A stretch of 64,000 nucleotides of DNA, taken from assembly GCA_951217055.1 (NCBI GenBank), contig OX578277.1:9927389-9991388 (forward strand), read 5' to 3'. The DNA comes from Gerris lacustris. Lineage: Eukaryota > Arthropoda > Insecta > Hemiptera > Gerridae. A model generated the notes under the pieces. That model made no database searches. It saw only the letters and a list, made by a program, of their open reading frames with translations, and had not been told where the DNA came from. Within the stretch, counting starts at the first letter, position 1. Every line of letters begins with the position of its first letter. Position numbers and translations under genes: made by a program. This document shows positions 54,282 through 63,895 of the stretch, piece after piece.

Positions 54282-55234
54282 CAAGTGTATTTCTTTAATA
54301 TCACCAATTATATTCACTTAATTTACACCCTTAACATATAATGTATATGTTTTCCTACCAAGGGAGGTGTTCCTTTGGTATAAGCACCTTACCGTAAGGG
54401 CATTCTTTAACTTTGCTACCCACCATTTTTATTTTGAAATTATACACACAAAAGAGTGATATACCTTGGTCCCAAAGTAAATTAGACTAAGGGTGCATTC
54501 AAGTCACTAATTGATTAACCACTCTGTCGAGTGGCGGTTTGTTATGATTAGTCTCATGGTGGCTTGAAATAATTTTGTTTCCGAACGGAACCAGTTGAAG
54601 GCAGCGGTCAAAAAGGTTATAAACAAAGAGAGGTTATAATTAGTTTTTGTTTGGCGTGAGATTGTAAGATAGAAGGATAGAAGTGAAGCTGTATCAATTC
54701 CTCAAGTGCATAAACTATTGCAGCGGCACCCCTGTAGGTTAAATCTGTATATAGCTGTCATCTTTTTCCTTTAACTGAAAATTCAGATTACACAACTTTC
54801 AGCAGCATCTTCCTTCTGAAACCTTGCTCTGCTCTGTTTACATCGATAAAATCAACTCTTCTGTGTGCAAGTGACACAGATATAATCTCTTAAATGTATA
54901 AAACATGCAAATGAACTGTTTGACAAATGGATATAATCTCTTGTGTATAAATCAAGCAAAATTATGCCACTAAGCGGTTCTCGACTGCACAGTCTCCTTC
55001 AGTTCAGCCAGGGGTTCTATTTTAGATTGTTACCTATCTGTATCGGTATCCATAAAATGTTGAAAAGAAGGATTGATAACAAAGTAAATAACTATTAGGA
55101 CAAAGGTATAAGTCTAATAATAAACTGTGGAATAAAGTACAGAATTTAATCAGGGACTGGCCCACTGACCACCCTATCGCTAATCATCACAAAGATTCAG
55201 GGCTGGGCCTTTTCATAGTCAAAGCCGTGTGCTC
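54282..55234. other. Intron sequence, no feature recognised
   Basis: Apart from AAGGGTGCATTCAAGTCACT at 54,490, which looks like a possible MITE end without a visible partner, nothing is identified in ~950 bp. Confidence 0.35.
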
Positions 55235-55300
55235 AGTGCCGTAGGACTTTTGAGGCCCTAGGCCAAATTTAACAAGCCCCCCCCCCCCCCCTCCCCACAT
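55235..55300 (+). mobile_element. Orphan hAT-like terminus
   Basis: CAGTGCCGTAGGACTTTTG followed by GGCCCTAGGCC and a C run resembles hAT ends A-C. No matching right terminus is found. The preceding AAGCCGTGTGCT also occurs at 63,249-63,260. Confidence 0.45.
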
Positions 55301-55570
55301 TGTTTTTTCATCCTAGAAGTTCTATAATTGGGGTTTCTTTGAACTTTTATACAAAACCGTTATGGTAAGTTAATATTCGTAGGCCTAACTTAACTTAACT
55401 AATGTTAAAAAAATGTAATAAACTATAATAAATTGGAAGATTTTTTTTTAACTCTCAAAATACTTTTTAATTCGGTTTTACATACTACATAATGTGTGGT
55501 TAGGTTTTAATAAATATGCCGATAAAACTCACACTTTTGATTGAATTTTAAATATTTGTAGAACACTTTT

Positions 55571-56100
55571 GAAGCGAGCATAACGAGCTTCCTACATTTA
55601 ACGAAATATGCTTTGTGTCTGTCTGTGGGGGTGACTGAAATGGACGACACTTTAAATAAAAGTTGACCAATTTTTATGAAATTTGGTATACATGTTCAAT
55701 TACCAATGCTCAGGACGAGTTCGTTGGACAATGTTGTCTGCCTAAGCTTAAATGTGCGCTTCAAAACTAAAATTGCAATTTTAGGACGGGAAAAAATTCT
55801 AACTTTATCTATTCGATGAGACGAACATTTTTTTTTAAATAACATTTTGTAGTAAAACCAACAGTGACACCGCTATAAATGAATAAAGATTGTTAAAACT
55901 ATTAAAGCGGACCTAAACGTTTAATGGAGAAAAAAAAAACGTTTTTACTGATATCTTACGCCGCTGTACTACTATCATACCCATTATCTAACAAATCATC
56001 ATGATTCATGATGATCTATTTTTTTCAATATTCAATCCATATTTATTACTATACGCTCGCTTCAATGATAGAGCCACACGATGCCTAGTTTAAAAACTTA
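55571..56100 (+). repeat. Repeat family Z, complete copy
   Basis: GAAGCGAGCATA at the left and TATACGCTCGCTTC at the right are inverted ends. Landmarks: GTGTCTGTCTGTGGGG, AAATTTGGTATACATGTTC, GGACGGGAAAAAATTC, ACTGATATCTTACG. Relatives at 2,690, 27,196-28,080 and 36,432. No ORF. Confidence 0.75.
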
Positions 56101-56129
56101 TTAATATAAAATGTTTAGTTCAGGAGTTG

Positions 56130-56300
56130 CAGTGCAAAAGAGTGTTTGACTAACATCAAGTTAATCTTTTGGTGCCTGTAAAAAATATGTGGTCGGCTAA
56201 GTTCGTCTGCGGGACATAAGCTCGTCAGCTTGGCAATAGGCATTTGAAAAAAAAATAAAAATAAATAAATAAATAAAACCGATGGAGAGCGTCCATTTCC
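56130..56300. repeat. Left arm of foldback element F1
   Basis: ATATGTGGTCGGCTAAG, TCGTCTGCGGGACATA and GGCAATAGGCATTTG match the left arm of 57,985-58,465. Its partner palindrome lies at 57,339-57,512; the two are separated by the 460-bp palindrome and other sequence. Confidence 0.65.
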
Positions 56301-56460
56301 AAGCCATTTTATCCTCAGTGCATCAATGTTTGTTTTCGTGGTTTCTTTTTATGTCAGTATTTTATTGCTTTAAAAGTTAGGTTGTTATTTATGTAATTAA
56401 TTTATTGTATTATTTATAAATTCTAGTCAGGGTGCCCATAGGCAAAAAAGTAACTTATAC

Positions 56461-56921
56461 ATACTCTTTCCAAACCTTTTTGTATGGCTTGTTTAGGCAA
56501 AGTCTGACACCGGTTTCCTCTGTGACTTTTTTTAGTTTTGGGGCGTTTTTTTTTTATTTGAACCCTAAAATTTTGACGCGTCACACTAGAAAATCGGAAA
56601 AAGTTCTGCGTCAGACAATATTAAAATGCTGATTTATAGGGTTCAAATAATGTATCTTGAGAAAATCAGCTGGTTATTAATCATTAATTAATATCATTAA
56701 TTAATAACTGACTGATTTTCTGAAGATACATTATTTGAACCCTATAAATCAACATTTTAATATTGTCTGACGCAGAACTTTTTCCGATTTTCTAGTCTGA
56801 CGCGTCAAAATTTTAGGGTTCAAATAAAAAAAAAAACGCCCCAAAACTAAAAAAAGTCACAGAGGAAAACGGTGTCAGATTTGGCCTAAACAAGCCATAC
56901 AAAAAGGTTTGGAAAGAGTAT
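56461..56921. repeat. 460-bp near-perfect palindrome
   Basis: Arms TACTCTTTCCAAACC... and ...GGTTTGGAAAGAGTA are complementary over ~220 bp with few mismatches, centred near 56,690 in a TTAATTAAT-rich core. It contains ACACCGGTTTCCTCTGTGAC and a CTGACGCAGAAC arm motif. No ORF; a foldback transposon is the simplest reading. Confidence 0.85.
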
Positions 56922-57312
56922 AGTTTTTTTGTTTTTTTTTTTGAATGGCGGGAAAGACACAACGGCGCCTGCAGGGCTAAAGTTTATATATAAGTTCATA
57001 ATCAGTTTTATATATAAGTTCAATCATGTTTATATATAAGTTCATTCAAGTTATATAAAAGTTCATATATAGTTAAATTATTAATTAAAAATATAGAATA
57101 TCTAAGGTGCCTGTGTTTATAACTTTGTTATTTTTGAATTTTGTTATTGCTTTAAGCGTTAGAATGTTACTCCATAATGTTAATAATTAAAATTTATACT
57201 GTAGCATAACTATCAGTGGCTTCTCCGGCAGACGACCAAAAGGTCAATGCTGTATAATGTTTTTTTTTAAACAATGTTTTTGTAAAATATGTAATTGAGC
57301 TAAATTAATAAA

Positions 57313-57338
<26 letters not shown>

Positions 57339-57345
<7 letters not shown>

Positions 57346-57512
57346 CCTCAGTACAAAATTAGTTAGTAGACCAAAAATCAAGTTGATGTTAGCATGTCAC
57401 TTAATAGGTGACCACTAGGAGTAATAATTGAAGAACTAACCTATCAAGTGACAAGCTAAAATCAACTTGATATTTGGTCTACTAACTAACTTAGTGTACT
57501 CAGGATCATGCT
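57339..57512. repeat. Palindromic core of foldback element F1
   Basis: CCTCAGTACAAAATTAGTTAG ... CTAACTAACTTAGTGTACTC are complementary arms with GACCAAAAATCAAGTTGATG/CATCAACTTGATTTTTGG-like inner steps. Same core as in 58,131-58,310. Flanks the host exon at 57,684 on one side. Confidence 0.75.
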
Positions 57513-57683
57513 CAAATTCAAGAAATACTCCTTAGAATATACTGTGTCAAAGGTGCTGAGCCGCAAGCCATATCAATGTATTGCCCATATCTGCGGCACC
57601 CCTTAAGCCCATGTGGCCTAGATGGCTTAGTGGTAAATCCGGTGCTAAGTATTTTAAAAGCATTATTAATGTAAATACTTTAC

Positions 57684-57789
57684 CAGATCTGTACGAGTGA
57701 GAGGAATCTGAATTACTGCCTCGGCTTGTCGTACTCGACATGGTCGAGCCACCATCCGTTGAACTTCCATCTCCACCACCTCCAACATC
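57684..57789 (-). CDS. Internal exon 1 of a host gene (candidate AMPK gamma, long isoform)
   Basis: 106 bp; acceptor TTTGTCTTTCTCAG, donor GTAAAG. It enters in phase 0 and leaves in phase 1, which the exon at 50,484-50,734 completes to a Glu codon. It encodes 35 residues: D-V-G-G-G-G-D-G-S-S-T-D-G-G-S-T-M-S-S, then T-T-S-R-G-S-N-S-D-S-S-H-S-Y-R-S, a Gly/Ser-rich presumably disordered segment. No motif in it identifies a family; the assignment depends on the two downstream exons. An internal ATG is present but the strong acceptor argues against this being a first exon. The intron to the next exon is 6.9 kb and full of transposons. Confidence 0.75.
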
Positions 57790-57984
57790 CTGAGAAAGAC
57801 AAAAACAAAAAAAACTTAGAAACCAGATACTTCATTCATACTATTATTAGCTCTTAAATATATGCATAAGGAAATAATAATTAAATATAAGCAAAACACA
57901 CAAAGGCACACATCTCAATATGTCTCTAATACAGACATATTTTATCCAAGTTCAAAGAAGGGCTCTTATAGTTCAAGAGATGCT

Positions 57985-58465
57985 ATATAAGATAATATTT
58001 TGGTGTCTTTTAAGAATATGTGGTCGGTTATGTTCGTCTGCGGGACATAGCTTGGCAATAGGCATTTGAAAAAAATAAACCTGTGGAGAGAGGCCATGTC
58101 CCGCACTTAGTGGAGGTCAATATGATTTTCATGATCCTGAGTACGAAATTAGTTAGTAGACCAAAAATCAAGTTGATGTTAGTTTGCTATTTGATAGGTA
58201 ACCACGTTGACTTGGAATAATATTTGAATAACTAACCAATCAAGTGTCAAGCTAACATCAACTTTTTTCGATTTTTGGTCTAGAAACTAATTTTGTGCTC
58301 AGGACCATGAAAGTCACATTGTCCATCATAAAGATTGGGACATGATCGCTCTTCACCTGCTTGTTTTTTTCAAATGCCTATTGTCAAGCTATGTCTCCCA
58401 GAAGAACTTAGCCGACCACATATTCTTAAATGGCGCCAAAATATTAACTTATACACAAAATTCAA
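57985..58465. repeat. Foldback element F2, nested palindromes
   Basis: Outer arms: ATATGTGGTCGGTTATG..GGCAATAGGCATTTG at 58,018-58,068 and the complement CAAATGCCTATTGTC..CCGACCACATATTC at 58,371-58,425. Inner palindrome 58,131-58,312 matches 57,339-57,512. The whole can fold into one long hairpin. Confidence 0.8.
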
Positions 58466-59257
58466 GCTTGATGTTAGTCAGACACTTTTTTAAAATCTAT
58501 TAAATAAACAAGAGGATTCTTAAGTAAAGAAATAATCTTATATAAAGAAAAAAAATTAAGTAAAGAAGAAACCAAGGAGTAAAGAAACAATATAAAGCAA
58601 AGAAGTGAAATACTTAAAATAAAGGAGGGGTCTTAAGTAAAGAAAAACTCTTGAATCTGGACCTTGTTGTTATTTGTTATTGCTTATCTATTGTTATTAT
58701 TACAAAGCAAGGTCAGCACCTTTATATGTGAGCTTACTTTAATAACATACAACGATTTCACATAGAAATGATGTGCACCACATTCACAATAACATCTTTA
58801 AGCATGTTGTTAATGATTGGATGTCAATGATAACTGATTAGTTGACATTTCTCTCACTACCCGCTCTTTTAGCTCCACGTGTGGTCTCCAAAGTTTGAGT
58901 CACAACGACTATGCTCCTTCTAACGCTTCTAAGCTCTTTATATAATGATAATTTCACTAAATTTATGAAACAATTGAATACATAAATGGATAAAGGTGGT
59001 ATGTTACCACTTTATGATAGTATGTAACACTTTCAGCTTAAAAGAGAAAATATGATGGTGTTAGTGCTTAGTTCTTTGTTTTTGTAGCATACCACCCCCC
59101 CCCCCCCCCTTATCCACAAATGTCTTTAATTAGTACATAGTTTTTAGTTTATCACTACTATCTTCAATATCAATATAATGTTTTATTAATCATACCTTTT
59201 ATCATTTTCTCATATGCTATATATAAAGTAGTACATATATTATAAGAGTAAATATGT
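58466..59257. other. No recognisable feature
   Basis: AAGTAAAGAAA-type short repeats at 58,520-58,640. AT-rich, with a C run at 59,095-59,108. No gene evidence. Confidence 0.35.
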
Positions 59258-59757
59258 ATAAAGAGAAAGTATTGTGAAGGCGTAAGAATTAGAATTTGAT
59301 ATATTACACTTTTTAAAATCCCCCGAGTCTTATTATAGTGTATTGTATATATTAAGTATGTATATATATTTTTTATTGTCTGTCTGTTTTCTGTGCAGAC
59401 GCATAAGGTTTCATGTACTGAACCAATTTCGATTAAATTTGGCGTAGGTACAGGCATAAGAGACTAACGAGAAATGAATTTATCTCTAAATTTGGGAGCG
59501 TCATCCCCCCCCCCCCTCCCTGAAATACTAAAAACTTGAAAATTATTCATTGAAAACGTTTCTGATTTTTATTTTTAAAAAATTCTAATATGTTATGTAT
59601 TCCATTTAATGACGAAACTAACCATATTATAAGACGTTTTTTAATTCTAGATAAAATGAAAATAGTTATAAAGGCGGGCTTCGATTCCCCACTGGGAAGG
59701 AGTTATTTTTACGGTACATTTTTTATAAAATGTTTTTATAATTAAATTTAACCACGA
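59258..59757 (+). repeat. Family S, degenerate copy G
   Basis: AAGAGAAAGTATTGTGAAGG start, GTGCAGACGC, AATTTCGATTAAATTTGGCG, AAATGAATTTATCTC and TTCGATTCCCCACTGGGAAGGAG (B-box-like CTTCGATTCCC) in the family order, but heavily diverged. The right terminal ~80 bp is replaced. Confidence 0.7.
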
Positions 59758-60257
59758 AAGCTATCGATAATTCAACATAAAGCCCGTACCGTCAAACCAA
59801 GATAAACCTGAACTTTAAAACAACAGGTAGCCCTAATCATATTTCTTTTACGATCTCAAGTAGCACCGAAAAAAAAAATTATCAAATCATAATACACACT
59901 GATGTTTTAGACAACAAAAAAAAACCAATTTAAATATTTACAAGATAAGAAACTATTATTACGGGGTATATTAGAGCATGCACACATTAACCAAGTTTTC
60001 ATACAATCCCTTATCTTATCTTCTATTAGTCAAGGTTTGGAATTAATTTACAACATAATAACGTAAATGTTTACCTTTGCTTTGCTCCTAGTTGCAAATT
60101 GTCAAACATAAAATATAGCTTCTTCAAACCAATGATAACGAATTCATTTATTATCTTTTTTTTATTTCCATATAAGTATTTATGGCTTTTTTTGTATTAT
60201 CGAATAACTAGAAAACCAATTTTTTCAAACAATTTTAAATACGGTTTATTCATTATA
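59758..60257. other. No recognisable feature
   Basis: About 500 bp of AT-rich DNA up to the mariner-like element. Confidence 0.35.
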
Positions 60258-60383
60258 TACAGGCTGGGCCAAAAAAAAACGAACTTTTTTGAACAATTAT
60301 AGCTCATAGTGAAGGTTGATAAGAAAAGAAAACACTTTTACTTGTTCAATAATTTTATTGTCAAACCATAAATATATTTTGAC

Positions 60384-60425
60384 TTACATACCGGTTTCGA
60401 CTTATTCAGTCATCATCAGTGTAAT
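60384..60425 (-). other. Hammerhead-ribozyme-like motif, left arm
   Basis: Minus strand: stem I TTACA/TGTAA, CTGATGA, extra T, GACT/AGTC stem with GAATA loop, GAAA, then CCGGTA. Identical to the right-arm copy at 60,615-60,655. Confidence 0.4.
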
Positions 60426-60614
60426 GATAATTTTACAAGTTCGGAATAGTATATAAAGGTTAAAGGACGAGGGGTTTGGGGTACATGGTGTGGGAGGGGG
60501 AGGTCGGTAGTTGGGTATCGGCAAAAGAGAACCGACCTCCCCCTCCCACACCATGTACCCCAAACCCCCCGTCCTTTAACCTTTATATACTATTCCTAAC
60601 TTATAAAATTATCA

Positions 60615-60655
60615 TTACACTGATGATGACTGAATAAGTCGAAACCGGTATGTAA
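60615..60655 (+). other. Hammerhead-ribozyme-like motif, right arm
   Basis: TTACA (60,615-60,619) pairs with TGTAA (60,651-60,655) as stem I. CTGATGA 60,620-60,626 and GAAA 60,641-60,644 match the invariant core. GACT/AGTC makes stem II. ACCGGT supplies a self-complementary stem III, possible only between two molecules, and the expected cleavage site would follow GTA at 60,650. An unpaired T between CTGATGA and stem II departs from the canonical fold. Confidence 0.4.
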
Positions 60656-60960
60656 GTCAAAATATATTTATGGTTTGACAATAAAATTATTGAACAAGTA
60701 AAAGTGTTTTCTTTTCTTATCAACCTTCACTATGAGTAAATACCATAAAATCTCAATCAATACTACTAACTTCATAATTATAGCTCAGCTTCTGTAATAG
60801 ATAGAGATATGGGGTTTGAGGGGTCTGAAAACTACATTCTTCTACTTTAAATTTCATATCTAGAACTTTAAAAACTATTGGGTGAGAGCCATGCAATGAC
60901 GGTTTGAAGTAGGGTCTTAAAAAAAGTCGTTGTCCGTGTAGTGATCGTTGTCTGGTATTA

Positions 60961-61765
60961 AGGCGGAAATACACATGCTAGTTACTCGCACAAAAACATA
61001 CGAGTAGCTCGCAGAGGAGAGCTACTGGCATGTGTATACATCAAATAGCATGCGATTAAATCGCACGAGGTTTAATTTTTGTCTTGCCAGTGGCACGAGT
61101 CGAGGGGAGGGGGAACTGATAAGACACGTGTAAACAGGCCTGCCAGCGAAAGGTTGCTAGTAGCTAGCACGAGTCTCCCTCGGCCCTTCAGTCTTCAGTT
61201 GCGTTCCTTCCTTTCGCGGGTATCTTACAGCAACTAATCTACTTTCTCCGGAAGCATTCGCAATTGATTCCAAAAACCATTGACGTCCCCGAACCGCATT
61301 TCATTTAGTAGCCGTAGCCACTGACTCGCTCTATATACCTAATTCCCTTCTAGCTATCCAATCTTTACCCACACTCTTCGTGTCTTTTTATTATTTTGCT
61401 AATGTTTTAAAACACAGTTTTTGCAAGTAACAGAACAATCTGGTTTATTTCATTCCGCACCGATACATTCATAAGGTACATTGAAACAATTAATAAAACT
61501 ATCAAAATGAATTAAATCAAGTACAATTATTTCATAATTTATTCCGGCTAAGAGAAGGCAATAAACGTGTGCCTGTTTCAAAACTAGAACTGCGACTGGA
61601 ATGTGTATTGTCATGTGCTAGTAGCTCGCACAAGACCGATCATCTGGATGATACTAGCATGCTGTATCACTGGCAAATGTACACAGCGTCTGCAGCATGC
61701 CAGCTACTGACGTGCTAGTAACTCGCCACTGGCATGCTTTTTTACTAGCATGTGTATTTCCGCCT
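60961..61765. mobile_element. Harbinger-like element X1 (TTA target duplication)
   Basis: 805 bp with ends AGGCGGAAATACACATGC and GCATGTGTATTTCCGCCT, flanked by TTA on both sides (60,958-60,960 and 61,766-61,768). The homologous site in the opposite arm (62,112-62,138) is empty and shows a single TTA. The inner sequence has many CTAGTAGCTCGC/GCGAGCTACTAG-type repeats. No ORF. Confidence 0.85.
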
Positions 61766-61859
61766 TTATAGTTTTGATAGAATAAATTACCATATGGTGC
61801 GAGGGGGGGAGGGGGTCTTTGTGGGTAAGTGGTAGGAGTCCCTCAGTGTTATAACAAAC

Positions 61860-62012
61860 ATTAAAGATGTGTTAAGCACAATGTTGCCTGAAATTGAAGA
61901 TCAAATGCTAAATGTCACGTTTATGCAAGATGGTGCCCCGTCCCATCGCTCCTTGCAAACAATTCAATACTTGCAAGAGAATTGCCCAGACTTCAGGCAA
62001 CATTGTGCTTAA
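61860..62012 (+). pseudogene. Tc1/mariner-type transposase fragment in the palindrome loop
   Basis: 51 codons end at TAA. The informative part encodes V-T-F-M-Q-D-G-A-P-S-H-R-S and Q-Y-L-Q-E-N-C-P-D-F, the region of the second catalytic Asp in IS630/Tc1/mariner transposases (x-Q-D-G-A-P-x-H). The last codons are palindrome sequence rather than transposase. It shows the foldback arose from an autonomous element by inverted duplication or deletion. Confidence 0.7.
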
Positions 62013-62188
62013 CACATCTTCAATGTTTGTTATAACACTGAGGGACTCCTTCCACTTACCTACAAAGAACCCCCCCCCCCCCCCTCTACCATATGGTAAT
62101 TTATTCTATCAAAACTATAATACCAGACAACGACTCCTTTTAAGACCCTATTTCAAACCGTCATTGCATGGCTTTCACCCAATAGTTA

Positions 62189-63004
62189 AGGCGGAAATAC
62201 ACATGCTAGTAAAAAACATGCCAGTGGCGAGTTACTAGCACGTCAGTAGCTGGCACGCTGCAGACTGTGTGCACATTTGCCAGTGAAACAGCATGCTAGT
62301 ATCATCCGGATGAAAGGTCTTGTGCGAGCTACTAGCACATGACAATACACATTCCAGTCACAGTTCTAGTTTTGAAACAGGCACACGTTTCTTGCCTTCT
62401 TTTAGCCGGAATAAATGATTAAATACTTGTATTTGATTTAATTAATTCTGATAGTTTTATTAATTGTGTTTTAATGTACATTATGAATCTATCGGTGCGG
62501 AATGAAATTAACCAGATTGTTCTGTTACTTGCAAAAACTGTGTTTTAAAACATTTGAAAAATAATAAAAAGACACGAAGAGTGTGGGTAAAAGATTGGAT
62601 AGCTAGAAGGGAATTAAGTACATGGAGCGATTCAGTGGCTACTAAATGAAATGCGGTTCGGGGACGTCAATGGTTTTAGGAATCAATTGTGAATGCTTCC
62701 GGAGAAAGTAGATGAGTTGTTGTCGGATACCTGCGAAAGGAAGGAACGCAACTGAAGACTGAAGGGCTGAGGGAGACTCGTGCTAGCTACTAGCAACCTT
62801 GCGCTGACAGGCCTGTTTACACGTGCCTTATCAGTTCCCCCTCCCTTCGACTCGTGCCACTGGCAAGACAAAAATCAAACCTCGTGCGATTTACTCGCAT
62901 GCTTTTTACTCGCATGCTATTTGAGGTATACACATGCCAGTAGCTCACCTCTGCGAGCTACTCGTATGTTTTTGTGCGTGTAACTAGCATGTGTATTTCC
63001 GCCT
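62189..63004. mobile_element. Harbinger-like element X2 (TTA target duplication)
   Basis: 816 bp, same ends as X1, opposite orientation, TTA at 62,186-62,188 and 63,005-63,007. Its position in the palindrome is different from that of X1, so the two are independent insertions. A few internal substitutions and short indels separate it from X1. Confidence 0.85.
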
Positions 63005-63121
63005 TTATAGATATGAAATTTAAAGTAGAAGAATGTAGTTTTCAGACCCCGCAAACCCCACATCTCTATCTATCACAGAAGCTGAGCTATAGGTGTTCAA
63101 AAAAAGTGCTGTTTTTTTGGT

Positions 63122-63337
63122 GAAGAGTTTCTTTTTGTTTTTAATACAAATCTACAGTTTTATTTTAATTAGATGAAATTTTGTGCACACTTGACCTTCA
63201 TTACGGTCTTTATAAAATTTCACCCCTCCCCCCCCCCCTCCCCAGGCCAAGCCGTGTGCTTCAGCTGGTTCTAAAATAAAAAGAAATAATTGAAGCAGAA
63301 AAAAAACCGCTTTAATATTATAATGATACTTGATTTA

Positions 63338-63378
<41 letters not shown>

Positions 63379-63895
63379 GGGTACCTACTTTTTCATTTTT
63401 ACAAGTATAAAAATGAAAAATAAAATAAGGTCTAAACCTGTTTTAAAAACGGTTGTTTTCTTTTACATTTCTTACAAGCCGAGGTAAAAAACAAAATCGA
63501 TTTGATATTAAAACAGCTGATTGATAAAATAATAATATTAGTCAAATAAGTAATTATTATTCCACCCTCCCCTTATGAAAATTAAAACTAAATTAAGATC
63601 CATCAAAGAGTGTTTTAATTTATTTTTAATTTAACGGTATATAATTAGCGGTAAATAACATACAATTAATTAGCTTTGATAATTAATAATTTAGTTATTA
63701 AAATAAAATAAATAATATTAAAACATTATTCTTTAAATTCCAAAATAAAATCATGAAAGAAAAAAATTAACAAAAAACAGTTTAATATTAAACAGCTGAT
63801 TGAAAACAAAATCATTGCACAATAAATGTAAGAAAAAAATTAAACTAAAACAAGATCTAACAAGTGAAATTAATATATTTGGATTGCGAGCTTAC
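63122..63895. other. No gene recognised; C run and poly(A)
   Basis: C-rich tract at 63,223-63,243, poly(A) at 63,343-63,376, and a diverged direct repeat containing AAACAGCTGATTGA (63,517 and 63,790). Otherwise AT-rich. Confidence 0.4.

Larger units (their letters stand above)
60307..60775. mobile_element. 469-bp foldback insertion with 12-bp target duplication
   Basis: AATTATAGCTCA occurs at 60,295-60,306 and 60,776-60,787, and a single copy remains in the opposite arm context (GAGCTAT). Arms 60,303-60,508 and 60,531-60,736 are almost perfectly complementary around a 22-bp loop. Each arm contains the hammerhead-like core. A 39-bp unique tail (60,737-60,775) lies outside the right arm. Confidence 0.8.
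60260..63121. mobile_element. Palindromic mariner-related element with three insertions
   Basis: The ancestral foldback has arms 60,260-61,893 and 62,000-63,121 around a ~106-bp unique loop. The left end is TA then CAGGCTGGGCCAAAAAA, a Tc1/mariner-type terminus. Removing the insertions (60,307-60,775; 60,961-61,765; 62,189-63,004) leaves arms of ~350 bp that pair closely, for example GATAGAATAAATTACCATATGG and its complement. The loop encodes part of a transposase. Confidence 0.75.

Noticed and set aside
61912..62238. 108-codon plus-strand frame
   Set aside because: Out of frame with the transposase remnant and crosses the palindrome and a C run.
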